Of a stretch of 64,000 bases of DNA, positions 44,922 through 53,749 are shown one piece after another (position 1 is the first letter of the stretch; each line of letters opens with the position of its first letter). Source of the stretch: an uncultured Bacteroidia bacterium. GTDB lineage: Bacteria > Bacteroidota > Bacteroidia > NS11-12g > UBA9320. Location: the NCBI GenBank assembly GCA_943789165.1, contig CALSTB010000002.1:62001-126000 (forward strand). Direction: 5' to 3'. Both the position numbers and the translations under genes were made by a program. The notes beneath the pieces are model-generated. The model was not told where the DNA came from and did no database searches. It worked only from the letters and a program-made list of their open reading frames with translations.

Positions 44922-45614
44922 TTGAATTACAAACATATTTTCTTTGACTTGGACCACACGCTTTGGGACTTTTCGTCAAACAGCCGCAAAACCTTAGAAG
45001 TTCTGTTCAACGAGTTTCAATTACAAGACAGAGGCGTTTCCAGTTTTACAGAATTCCTGCATACATATGAAACAATAAACGAGGGCTTATGGGCAAAATA
45101 CCGCATTGGCCAAATTGACAAATCAACGCTTAGGAACGGCCGGTTTCCAGCGGTGTTTAAACATTGGGATATTGTAGACCATCATTTGGCAGAGACAATT
45201 AACGAACGGTACTTAACGGATGGGCCAAAACAACCTGGCTTGATGCCAAATGCTTTAAAAACGTTAGATTATCTGCAGAACAAATACGAGGTTCATTTAA
45301 TAACCAACGGATTTAAAGAAGTGCAAGCAACTAAGTTAAATGCGTCAGGATTAAACGGATATTTTAAAACGATTACTACTTCTGAAGAAGTCGGTGTCTT
45401 AAAACCAAATCCGAAAGTATTCCATCATGCACTTGATTTGGCCTCAGCTCAATCAGGCGAAAGCGTGTACGTTGGCGACCACTTTGATACAGACGTTATG
45501 GGAAGTAAAAACGCAGGAATCGATCAAGTTTTCTTTAATCCACATGATGCAGACCACCCTAAAATCGCCACTTTCGAAATTCGCGACTTAGTAGAAATGA
45601 TAGAAATTTTCTAA
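44922..45614 (+). CDS. YjjG-family noncanonical pyrimidine nucleotidase
   Basis: The 230-residue HAD-fold phosphatase has motif I FFDLDHTLWDFSSNS, motif II LITNGF, motif III Lys in KPNPKVF and motif IV VGDHFDTDVMGSKNAGI. YjjG proteins dephosphorylate altered pyrimidine nucleotides to avoid their use in DNA and RNA. The start is a TTG at 44922, six bases after the upp stop, with no nearby ATG that keeps motif I. Coupling with upp suggests a shared pyrimidine role. Confidence 0.88.
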   Translation: MNYKHIFFDLDHTLWDFSSNSRKTLEVLFNEFQLQDRGVSSFTEFLHTYETINEGLWAKYRIGQIDKSTLRNGRFPAVFKHWDIVDHHLAETINERYLTDGPKQPGLMPNALKTLDYLQNKYEVHLITNGFKEVQATKLNASGLNGYFKTITTSEEVGVLKPNPKVFHHALDLASAQSGESVYVGDHFDTDVMGSKNAGIDQVFFNPHDADHPKIATFEIRDLVEMIEIF

Positions 45615-45727
45615 CTGAAAATTAACAAGTTAGCCTACACAACTGGTTTCAAGCAACGTAGTTTTCAATTCATTTTGTAATTTGAGTTTATAAAACTTCT
45701 CATTTGAGGAGATAATAAGCAGTCATT

Positions 45728-46402
45728 ATGAAAACAAACCTGGGTTTTTTCACCTTGCTTTTTGGTCTAATGGTGGGCCATAATTTCGCCTCTGCACAAT
45801 CTGATGCTATACTTGATATCGGATACAACGTAACTGTTTTTGACAAACCCGAGCCTTTGCAAAACTATGTTGAGAATCTAAACAGTTTACAAAACTTCAC
45901 CACTCCAATTGTCGCCCCTACTTCCTTGAATGGCTTCACCCTTGGTTGGGTAGGACATTTTGATCATTCAGATATTGGCGTTGGTTTGAGGCAAAACACC
46001 TTTAAAACGAAGGCTGTAGTTACCTCTTCCAATGGTGAGGAAATTCCGTACACGTATAAATTCAAAATGAATCAATTTTACATACCTGAATTGGTTTTTT
46101 ACCCTTCTAAATCGTTACCGCTAGGTTTTGGCACTAGTTTGGATGTAATGACGTTTAAAGTTAGTCGTAAAAATCCTGATGAGAACCAGTTTTACAGGCC
46201 AGTCACATCGGATTTCAACCTCGGTGGTGAGTTAATTGTTCGACTTCGGTTTTATGATGATGCCATGTCATTTACGGTTACTGGCTTTTATCAGACAACC
46301 ATTTTCAAATCTGATTTCGGTGAATACAAGGGTGAACCTAACAAATGGTCCCCTTCAGGCTATGGTGTAAGAGCAGCAATTGGGATTCCACTACCTAACT
46401 AA
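45728..46402 (+). CDS. hypothetical exported beta-rich protein
   Basis: The 224-residue product begins with a signal peptide (LGFFTLLFGLMVGHNFASAQ). The mature part has alternating aromatic strands (FTLGWVGHFDHSDIGVGLRQNTF, MNQFYIPELVFYP, GGELIVRLRFYDDAMSFTVTGFYQ) ending GVRAAIGIPLPN. This is consistent with a small outer-membrane barrel, but no family is recognised. It sits alone, converging on murQ with five bases between. Confidence 0.6.
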   Translation: MKTNLGFFTLLFGLMVGHNFASAQSDAILDIGYNVTVFDKPEPLQNYVENLNSLQNFTTPIVAPTSLNGFTLGWVGHFDHSDIGVGLRQNTFKTKAVVTSSNGEEIPYTYKFKMNQFYIPELVFYPSKSLPLGFGTSLDVMTFKVSRKNPDENQFYRPVTSDFNLGGELIVRLRFYDDAMSFTVTGFYQTTIFKSDFGEYKGEPNKWSPSGYGVRAAIGIPLPN

Positions 46403-46407
46403 CGAGT

Positions 46408-47217
46408 TTACTTTGCTTTAATAGCGTCTACCGCTTTACGAACACTGCCATGCGACAACAACATGGTTTTGGCCTCTTGATAAGACAAGTCACTTTGCTC
46501 CATGATCATTTTTGTCCCTCTGTCAACCAATTTGTCGTTTGACAATTGCATGTCGACCATTTTGTTACCTTGAACGTGACCAAGTTTGATCATAACCGCT
46601 GTGGTAATCATATTGAGAATAAGTTTTTGTGCAGTTCCTGATTTCATCCGAGTACTCCCAGTTACAAACTCGGGGCCAACCGGACAATCAATTGGATATG
46701 AAACAACTCCTCCAATCACGCTTTTTTCATTACAGGTGATAGAACCACAAGAGATACCATGCTCAACACATTTCTTTAATCCCCCCAAAACATATGGCGT
46801 CGTACCACTTGCGCTAATCCCCACGACAAAATCCTCGGTTGAAATGTCATGTGCTTTAAGATCTTCCCAAGCTTGGTTCACGTCGTCTTCCGCATTTTCG
46901 ACAGCCTTTCTGATTGCTGGATCACCTCCTGCAATGATTCCTATTACGCGACCATGGTCAACCCCAAAAGTTGGTGGACATTCAGAGGCATCAACAACAC
47001 CAAGCCTACCACTGGTTCCAGAACCAATATAAAACAGTCTGCCTCCAGAGTGCATTTTTTCGTAAACATCGTCTATCAGGGCGGTGATTGCCAGTAACTG
47101 CTTCTGCACACTCTCGGCTACGGTGCGATCTAGCGCATTGATGGAAGTTACCAAGTCTAAGGTCGACATTTCATGCAACCCATCGTACAGCGAATCTGAT
47201 TCTGTTGTTTTAACCAT
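46408..47217 (-). CDS. murQ: N-acetylmuramic acid 6-phosphate etherase
   Basis: MurQ cleaves MurNAc-6-phosphate to GlcNAc-6-phosphate and lactate in cell-wall recycling. The SIS domain has IGSGTSGRLGVVDASECPPTFG near residue 63, then GIIAGGDPAIRKAVENAEDD and VGISASGTTPYVLGGL, and GPEFVTGSTRMKSGTAQKLILNM. At 269 residues it is shorter than the common 298 because the N-terminal lead is brief. A terminator from pnp lies just upstream, so murQ needs its own promoter or read-through. Confidence 0.95.
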   Translation of the reverse strand: MVKTTESDSLYDGLHEMSTLDLVTSINALDRTVAESVQKQLLAITALIDDVYEKMHSGGRLFYIGSGTSGRLGVVDASECPPTFGVDHGRVIGIIAGGDPAIRKAVENAEDDVNQAWEDLKAHDISTEDFVVGISASGTTPYVLGGLKKCVEHGISCGSITCNEKSVIGGVVSYPIDCPVGPEFVTGSTRMKSGTAQKLILNMITTAVMIKLGHVQGNKMVDMQLSNDKLVDRGTKMIMEQSDLSYQEAKTMLLSHGSVRKAVDAIKAK

Positions 47218-47224
47218 GACACAA

Positions 47225-47249
47225 AAAAAGTGGCTCTAGGCCACTTTTT
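47225..47249 (-). terminator. terminator after pnp
   Basis: On the minus strand AAAAAGTGGC pairs with GCCACTTTTT around a five-base loop, followed by more T. It sits 10 bases past the pnp stop and eight bases before the murQ start. Confidence 0.8.
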
Positions 47250-47258
47250 TAAATTATT

Positions 47259-49574
47259 TTATCCAACTGCGTCCTCCGATGGAGAACTTCTTTGGTTATC
47301 ACCTCGGTCTCGGTTATCACTTCGAGGACCACGGTTATCTCTTCCGCGATTGTCTCTTCCACGATTATCTCGACCTCGGTTGTTGTCTCTTCGTCGGTCA
47401 TTTCCACCGCCTCTTCTGTCTCCACCACGATCTCTTCTTTGTGGTTCAACGTAACCTTCAGGCTTTTCTAACAATACCTTTCTTGACAGCTTGAACTTTC
47501 CAGATTTTTCATCGATGTCAAGAAGTTTAACTTTAACTTCTTCTCCATCTTCAAATATTCCTTCCATAGTCTCTAAGCGTTCCCACTTGATTTCAGAGAT
47601 GTGTAACAAACCTTGCTTTCCTGGTAAGAATTCGATGAAAGCACCGAAGTCCATAATGCCTTTTACAACACCTGTATACACTTTACCTACTTCAGCATCT
47701 TCACAAATACCGTCGATGATGCTTCTAGCTAGGTCTAGTCCGTCTTTATCAGCAGACATAATCTCTACCATACCTTTACCATCCACTTCTTCGATAGTGA
47801 TAGTCGTGTTGGTTCTTTCTTGTAATTCTTGAATTACCTTTCCACCAGAACCGATGATTGCTCCAATCTTGTCTTTTTCAACTGCAAAACGAACAAGTCG
47901 TGGAGTATGTGGTTTCAAGTCTTCACGAGCTGTAGAAATGGTTTTTTCCATTTCTCTTAATACGTGAGTTCTTCCTTCTTTAGCCTGCATTAGAGCTTCC
48001 TCTAACACTTCGTAAGAAAGACCATCTACCTTCATATCCATCTGACAAGCATAGATTCCTTTGTCGTTTCCAACTACTTTGAAATCCATATCCCCTAAGT
48101 GATCTTCATCACCTAAGATATCAGTAAGAATTGCGTATTTACCTGTCTCTGGATCGGAAATCATTCCCATGGCAATACCACTTAATCCAGCGTTTACTTT
48201 AATACCAGCATCCATCAGTGCCATTGAACCAGCACAAACTGTTGCCATAGAACTTGAGCCATTTGATTCTAAAACGTCGGACACGATTCTAACCGTATAC
48301 CCAACATCTTCTGGCAACATTCTTTTCAAACCTCTTGCAGCAAGGTTACCGTGACCAATTTCTCGTCGGCCTGGACCTCTATTTGGTCTTGCTTCACCTA
48401 CTGAGAAAGCAGGGAAGTTATAGTGCAACATAAATTTGCTTTTACCTGAAAGGTTTGGACTATCTAACAATTGCTCATCAAGTTTAGAACCTAATGTTAC
48501 TGTTGTCATTGCCTGAGTTTCTCCTCTAGTAAATAAAGCTGATCCGTGAGGAATTGGCAATGGACTCACTTCAGTCCAGATTTGACGTACTTCATTCAGT
48601 TTACGTCCATCCAATCTACCTTTGGTTTCTAACACCATGTTTCGGATAGCTGATTTCTTCACTTTACCGAAATACTTTTTCACTAAATGACCTTTTTCGG
48701 CCATGAACTCTTCTCCTAACGATTCTGCATACTCATCATACGCGTTAGAAAAAGCGTCAGCTCTTTCATTTTTATCCGCTGGAATTTTTCCTATGTCATA
48801 CAATTTCTGGTAACAATCAGCTTTTACTTTAGCAGCAAGCTCTTCATCATTGTCCTCATGGTTGTACTCTCGTGGTGCAGGTCGACCACCGTTTAATTCT
48901 GCAAACTCTAACTGAGCTGCACATTGTTTTTTGATAAATTCATGAGCCACTTTCAATGCCTCAATCATGTCTTGCTCAGAAATGCCATCCATTTCACCTT
49001 CCACCATGTTGATATCAGCAGCAGTACCAGCAACCATAAGGTCGATGTCACTTTGCTCTAATTCATCACGGAAAGGATTAATGATAAACTTGCCATCAAC
49101 TCTACCAACACGAACAGTCGAAATTGGTCCGTCAAATGGAATATCTGTTAAAGTAATTGCTGCTGATGCTGCAAGTCCAACTAAAGCGTCAGGCATTACA
49201 TTGTCATCAGAAGACATCAGTTGAATCATGATTTGTGTTTCCGCATGGTAATCTGATGGAAACAATGGACGTAGCGTTCTGTCAACAATACGACAGATCA
49301 ATACTTCGTAGTCAGATAATCTACCTTCTCTTCTAAGAAAGCTACCTGGCACACGTCCAACTGCTGCAAACTTCTCTTGGTAGTCTACAGACATTGGTAA
49401 AAAATCTACACCTTCACGTGCAGTTTTAGCAGACACTACGGTTGCTAAAATTCGGGTATCACCCATTGATAAGAAAACAGAACCGTTGGCTTGTCTTGCA
49501 AGTCTGCCTGTTTCCAAAGTTATTTCACGGCCTTCACCGAGGTCAATTGTTTTTTGGATTGCTTCAAATTTCAT
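47259..49574 (-). CDS. pnp: polyribonucleotide nucleotidyltransferase (PNPase)
   Basis: PNPase degrades RNA 3' to 5' using phosphate. From the ATG at 49574 the protein has 771 residues. It has two RNase PH cores (SVDYQEKFAAVGRVPGSFLRREGRLSDYEVLICRIVDR; FPAFSVGEARPNRGPGRREIGHGNL), a KH domain with IGSGGKVIQ and an S1 domain (GKVYTGVVKGIMDFGAFIEFLPGKQGLLHISEI). The last 60 residues are an Arg/Gly/Asp/Asn-rich tail (repeated NRGRD), an RNA-binding extension. The eight codons upstream of the chosen ATG are not conserved. It follows rpsO. Confidence 0.97.
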   Translation of the reverse strand: MKFEAIQKTIDLGEGREITLETGRLARQANGSVFLSMGDTRILATVVSAKTAREGVDFLPMSVDYQEKFAAVGRVPGSFLRREGRLSDYEVLICRIVDRTLRPLFPSDYHAETQIMIQLMSSDDNVMPDALVGLAASAAITLTDIPFDGPISTVRVGRVDGKFIINPFRDELEQSDIDLMVAGTAADINMVEGEMDGISEQDMIEALKVAHEFIKKQCAAQLEFAELNGGRPAPREYNHEDNDEELAAKVKADCYQKLYDIGKIPADKNERADAFSNAYDEYAESLGEEFMAEKGHLVKKYFGKVKKSAIRNMVLETKGRLDGRKLNEVRQIWTEVSPLPIPHGSALFTRGETQAMTTVTLGSKLDEQLLDSPNLSGKSKFMLHYNFPAFSVGEARPNRGPGRREIGHGNLAARGLKRMLPEDVGYTVRIVSDVLESNGSSSMATVCAGSMALMDAGIKVNAGLSGIAMGMISDPETGKYAILTDILGDEDHLGDMDFKVVGNDKGIYACQMDMKVDGLSYEVLEEALMQAKEGRTHVLREMEKTISTAREDLKPHTPRLVRFAVEKDKIGAIIGSGGKVIQELQERTNTTITIEEVDGKGMVEIMSADKDGLDLARSIIDGICEDAEVGKVYTGVVKGIMDFGAFIEFLPGKQGLLHISEIKWERLETMEGIFEDGEEVKVKLLDIDEKSGKFKLSRKVLLEKPEGYVEPQRRDRGGDRRGGGNDRRRDNNRGRDNRGRDNRGRDNRGPRSDNRDRGDNQRSSPSEDAVG

Positions 49575-49626
49575 AAATCTTCTTCTGTTAATGGGCACAC
49601 CGCCCTGTACGATAAAATGCAGAAAA

Positions 49627-49658
49627 AAAGGCCTTGAGCGTACTAACTGAAGGCCTTT
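49627..49658 (-). terminator. hairpin between rpsO and pnp
   Basis: On the minus strand, AAAGGCCTT (49658-49650) and AAGGCCTTT (49635-49627) form a perfect 9-bp stem followed by a T run. It could end most rpsO transcripts or serve as the RNA-processing site that regulates pnp in other bacteria. Confidence 0.75.
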
Positions 49659-49682
49659 TAGTTTATTACATGAACTGTAATA

Positions 49683-49952
49683 TTATTTTCTTAAACCAAG
49701 TTTTTGGATGATATCTCTATATCTAAAGATGTCTTTCTTGGCAACATAGTTAAGCAATGCGCGTCTTTTACCAACAAGAGCGATCAAGCTTTTTTCTGCA
49801 GAATAGTCTTTTTTGTTAATTTTCAAATGATCAGTTAAATGCTTGATTCTGTGTGAGAACATAGCAATTTGAGCTTCGCTGTTACCAGTGTTTGTTTCAC
49901 TTCCACCGTGCTCTGTGAACATTTCTTTTTTTAAGTCTGATGTTAATCTCAT
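49683..49952 (-). CDS. rpsO: 30S ribosomal protein S15
   Basis: S15 binds 16S rRNA in the central domain. The 89 residues are family-standard: HGGSETNTGNSEAQIAMFSHRIKHLTDHLKINKKDYS, LVGKRRALLNYVAKKDIFRYRDIIQKLGLRK. The rpsO-pnp order is common in bacteria. A good Bacteroidota promoter lies upstream at 50000-50026. Confidence 0.98.
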   Translation of the reverse strand: MRLTSDLKKEMFTEHGGSETNTGNSEAQIAMFSHRIKHLTDHLKINKKDYSAEKSLIALVGKRRALLNYVAKKDIFRYRDIIQKLGLRK

Positions 49953-49999
49953 TTTAACCTATAATAAATCGTTTCGTCTGTCTTTTTATAAATAGTCCG

Positions 50000-50026
50000 C
50001 AAAAGTAGCATTTTGTATAACAACAA
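50000..50026 (-). promoter_or_regulatory. rpsO-pnp promoter
   Basis: On the minus strand TTGTTG (50026-50021) precedes TACTTTTG (50007-50000), a perfect TAnnTTTG box, with 13 bases between (16 from the first TTG). It lies about 48 bases before the rpsO start. Confidence 0.65.
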
Positions 50027-50085
50027 CCTACCATTTTGCTAATTCTTTAGGTATAAAAAGTAAAAACATTTTGAGTCATTATCCA

Positions 50086-51429
50086 CTAATTACATCCGCG
50101 TTGAATTCTTGTGAGTGAATCATTGTTTGGAAAACAATAACCAGACGGAAGTAAAGTTGGCTCATACCGCTCTAGATCAGGATCATACAATCCATTTTCT
50201 ACGAAATCAACTAGAGCATCGATTTCATAATCTTCCAATCCAAGGGCGTGGAAATCACTTGCCAAAAGGTCATTAGGAACTATTCCATTTTCGGGCACCC
50301 CGTTGTTTTTATACAAAATCACTTCGCGTACACTTGAAAAAGACCCTCCATGGCCCAAGAAATTCACATCTTTCAAATTGTACAACTGAGGAACTTTAAA
50401 CTTATAATCATCTTCTGAATTTCCTGTAAACCCACCTCTCCCTTTTCGCACGGCATCGGTAATATTTCCAATAACATTAGCCCCAGACAAGTCCTCCATG
50501 CCCAATGCATAAAAATTCATTGAGTTTAATGCGGGCCCGGCATGACATTTAAAGCACTCAGCTTTAGAAAAGAATAATCTAACACCTTCCAATTGGTTTG
50601 GGGTTAATGCCTGTTCATCACCTTTCAGCCACAATTGAAAGGGTGCTTTGTTGCTGAGTAAAGTACGCTCGTAAGCTGCAATCGCAAGTCCGATGACCTG
50701 AGCTGTATAACGTGCATTCTCCGGAATATCCGGAAATGCTTTCTCAAACAAAGACCTATAAGGTTCTGCCATCAAAATGGATTTATCAACGCCCATTCTG
50801 TGAACACCAAAACCTGCAATCGCCTGCGTTTCCAGACCTTCGTAACCCAAATGATTGTTAGAAATTGGATTACCGTTCATCCATTTAGACTCGGTCCCTT
50901 TATTCACTCCAGTCGCACCAAATTGTCCATTCCAAAGTTGTACTTTTTGGTATGCTCCATTCATAGCGGATGGTGTCCGAATTGGTTGCACATCTACTTC
51001 AGATTTATCACAAATCGTATTTCTACGGCGCAGTTCTCCTTTGGAACCATATCCTTCTCCACCTTCTCCGATTCCCTGTTTTAACCCAGATTGGAATCCA
51101 GCAGCAGCAGAGTGACATGTTGCACAAGAGTAGGTATGGTAATTAACCATATTTTCAGGTTGAATACCTAGCCCCGTTTCATGGTACAGCATTTGTCCAA
51201 GTTTGACTTTGGCCTCTGTTATGTGATTTTTTGGATCATTTGGTATCGCATAATAGTCATTGCTATTGGGCAAAATCAATCCTTGAACACCTCCAGGTAT
51301 AGAGTTTTCGATTTGACCCTTTAATGTGTCGTTAATAGTTGTGGTTTGCGGTGTGGTTTCTTTACAAGAAGAAAGAAGTAAAATTAGGATCAACACTGCA
51401 AATGAAGACGCAGTTTTGTAATTCATCAT
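50086..51429 (-). CDS. di-haem cytochrome c peroxidase-like lipoprotein
   Basis: The 447-residue protein has a lipoprotein signal (SFAVLILILLLSSCKET; Cys 22), then two c-type haem sites: CATCH near residue 103 and CFKCHAG near 291, and a distal GFGVHRMGVDKS stretch. The CCP/MauG family reduces hydrogen peroxide at the periplasmic face using cytochrome c, or modifies proteins. At 447 residues it is longer than the usual 330 because of inserts between the haem sites. It is a single gene. Confidence 0.87.
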   Translation of the reverse strand: MMNYKTASSFAVLILILLLSSCKETTPQTTTINDTLKGQIENSIPGGVQGLILPNSNDYYAIPNDPKNHITEAKVKLGQMLYHETGLGIQPENMVNYHTYSCATCHSAAAGFQSGLKQGIGEGGEGYGSKGELRRRNTICDKSEVDVQPIRTPSAMNGAYQKVQLWNGQFGATGVNKGTESKWMNGNPISNNHLGYEGLETQAIAGFGVHRMGVDKSILMAEPYRSLFEKAFPDIPENARYTAQVIGLAIAAYERTLLSNKAPFQLWLKGDEQALTPNQLEGVRLFFSKAECFKCHAGPALNSMNFYALGMEDLSGANVIGNITDAVRKGRGGFTGNSEDDYKFKVPQLYNLKDVNFLGHGGSFSSVREVILYKNNGVPENGIVPNDLLASDFHALGLEDYEIDALVDFVENGLYDPDLERYEPTLLPSGYCFPNNDSLTRIQRGCN

Positions 51430-51505
51430 AGTTGTAATTTGTCATCTAAGTGCCACAAAGATAACAGATTCCTCTTTTTATTTTCTCAAAAATGATTGAC
51501 TTTCA

Positions 51506-53587
51506 TCAGTAACCTCCCATCCAACGGCGCACAAACCACTCAAAAGCAAGTAGTCCGAACACCAAAAAGAACAACCACTTTTGACTGATTAAATCTTTAA
51601 ACCGACTACTTTCTTTCACGACAGAAGCCGTATTGGGTTGCGCATTGATGGTTTCAATCAATTGACTCCACGAAGTTTTATCGAAGCTTTGTCCGCCTGT
51701 TTCAGCTGCCAGTTGTCGAAGCAAGGTATAATTTGCTGTTAAGTTTTGGTTCTCTAGTTGAAGCGCCTTTACAACGAAACTACCAGATTCATTGAATTTT
51801 GCCCCATTATATTGAGCGTTTGCGCTATATGTGTAATTTCCCGGAGGTAAGGCACCTACTCCATAACGATATGCGCCTGCTTGGGGTACCAATGTGTACT
51901 TGTATTGCGTTCCATCCGAATGGTTTAAGCTTACTTCAACATTGGCATCAGGAGTGAATTCATAACTGTCGTTATACACCTCACCTATGAATGATATTCG
52001 TTCATTCTCATAAAAATTTCTGGAAGACGTGTACACCTTAAACTTGCGTTTGTCATCTTTCAATGCCAGATATTGAATCGTTTTGCGTAACAATCCGTCT
52101 ACGTGGTTTGCTGATTCGTTTTCCTCAAAATCATTAAATCGCCAACGCCAAATCCCTTCGCCAGAACAGACGCCTGAACGATATCCGTTTTGGTTTGAGA
52201 AACTCCAGAGAGGCATCTTTGTTTGCACAGATCCAATCTTTTGGAACATCAAACTGCTTGTTGACGCTGAGACCGCATATTCGCCAAATGGTGTTGTAAG
52301 TGGCGGTGCATTATTGATAAAATCAGTGATATCCGAACCTGGATCAAACAAAGAAAAACTGGAATTAACCGCAGCAAGTCCTTGATTGAAGTTGGCTCTA
52401 TTGCCACTGATTTCCATGCCTAATCCCGTTTTATTGAATAAATTCACATTCGTTTGAGTACCAATTATCGCGAACAAAGGCGTTTTATTCTCTTTTACAT
52501 TTTGTAAAAAATTAAGTTCATACGAATTCACAGGTAATTGATGTGTAATCACTAAATCGTAGTCTGTTGGTTTCTTTATATCGTAAAAACCTATTTGGAC
52601 GTCCAACTCATATTGATCATTGCTGAGTATGGCCTTTTTCAACACAGCCACATCAGGATGAGGAGCGTGTGCCGCTATTAATATCTTTTGCTTTACGTCG
52701 AGTACATCGGTGTACACAAGTTTTGCATTATTGCTTTTGTTCAACTCGTCTTTTGCATACGATACTTGAACGGTATAAGACTGATTGCCTTTTTCTGTGG
52801 CTTTCAATAGGAATGTATGTTCTGAAGTAAATCTATTCCCTTGAATCGAAATCGCTTTCTTATCGAGCTTCACTCCTTTGTGCCAAATGCTCAACTCCAC
52901 GTTTTGACCGTTAGCCTTAGAGGCATTAACAACCACTTCAACTGGAAACTGATTTCCTAAAAACGTCACAGCATTCGCTTTTGCACTATAAATGGACACG
53001 TCTCGATACAATGTTGTGTCTCCAACAGGTATGGTATAAACAGGAAAATTTACTTGTTGAGCTGCAAAACTGGGATTAGATCCGGCATTGTATATACCGT
53101 CACTAATCATGACCATACCGGCAATCATACGACTATCGTACAACCTTGATATTTCTTTAAAAGAAGATGATAAATCAGTTGTTGGATTGTTGTAATCGGC
53201 AGTTGACTCATCTTGAATCCCTAATTCTATGATGTCAAATTTGTTTGACAATCCATCACGAAGCTGATCTAAATCTGTGTTAAGATTATTGGCGACATAA
53301 ACACTGTCTCCACCAAGCATCATCGACTGTGAACGATCTACCGCAATAAAGACAACCGGCTTTTCAAGTAGTTGTTCAACATATTTCAATAGCGGATTGA
53401 GCACTAGAATGGCCAAAAAAGAAACGGCGACAAACCGAGTTATTGCAGTTATCCATTGCAATACATTTGAGCCCTCAACCTTTTGTTTAATAGATTTTTG
53501 GTACAACAGGAAGCTATACAAGCCTCCTAATGCAAAACATAAAAGTAAAAACCAACTAGGTTGTTCGATGATCAAATCCATACTCAC
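51506..53587 (-). CDS. large membrane protein with VWA-like domain
   Basis: The 693-residue protein has two N-terminal membrane segments (WFLLLCFALGGLYSFLLY; ITRFVAVSFLAILVLNPLLK), then a von Willebrand A-like domain with VFIAVDRSQSMMLGGD (DxSxS-like metal site) and MVMISDGIYNAGSN. Long beta-rich periplasmic parts follow, and the end is hydrophobic (KWLFFLVFGLLAFEWFVRRWMGGY). This resembles Bacteroidota BatA/BatB-like or glutamine-amidotransferase-like membrane proteins; the exact family is uncertain. It stands alone, divergent from pheT. Confidence 0.75.
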   Translation of the reverse strand: MSMDLIIEQPSWFLLLCFALGGLYSFLLYQKSIKQKVEGSNVLQWITAITRFVAVSFLAILVLNPLLKYVEQLLEKPVVFIAVDRSQSMMLGGDSVYVANNLNTDLDQLRDGLSNKFDIIELGIQDESTADYNNPTTDLSSSFKEISRLYDSRMIAGMVMISDGIYNAGSNPSFAAQQVNFPVYTIPVGDTTLYRDVSIYSAKANAVTFLGNQFPVEVVVNASKANGQNVELSIWHKGVKLDKKAISIQGNRFTSEHTFLLKATEKGNQSYTVQVSYAKDELNKSNNAKLVYTDVLDVKQKILIAAHAPHPDVAVLKKAILSNDQYELDVQIGFYDIKKPTDYDLVITHQLPVNSYELNFLQNVKENKTPLFAIIGTQTNVNLFNKTGLGMEISGNRANFNQGLAAVNSSFSLFDPGSDITDFINNAPPLTTPFGEYAVSASTSSLMFQKIGSVQTKMPLWSFSNQNGYRSGVCSGEGIWRWRFNDFEENESANHVDGLLRKTIQYLALKDDKRKFKVYTSSRNFYENERISFIGEVYNDSYEFTPDANVEVSLNHSDGTQYKYTLVPQAGAYRYGVGALPPGNYTYSANAQYNGAKFNESGSFVVKALQLENQNLTANYTLLRQLAAETGGQSFDKTSWSQLIETINAQPNTASVVKESSRFKDLISQKWLFFLVFGLLAFEWFVRRWMGGY

Positions 53588-53749
53588 GGCGGCAAATATA
53601 ACGGGCTAAACAATACCTACCCAACGGAATAAATGACCTTAAATTGTTGGGAAAGATGTTTATAGTTCAGTCTGAGGTTAAACCATAATATTCTTAATTT
53701 CGTGGCTTGTTTGCCTTTAGGCAGTAACACGTATTGAATACCATAAAGA

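Noticed and set aside
47230..47454. Ser/Arg/Leu-rich open frame on the plus strand
   Set aside because: It is the complement of the RG-rich tail of pnp.
50086..51429. Methylamine-utilisation MauG
   Set aside because: No mau genes are nearby and the protein is a lipoprotein; the general di-haem peroxidase call is safer.
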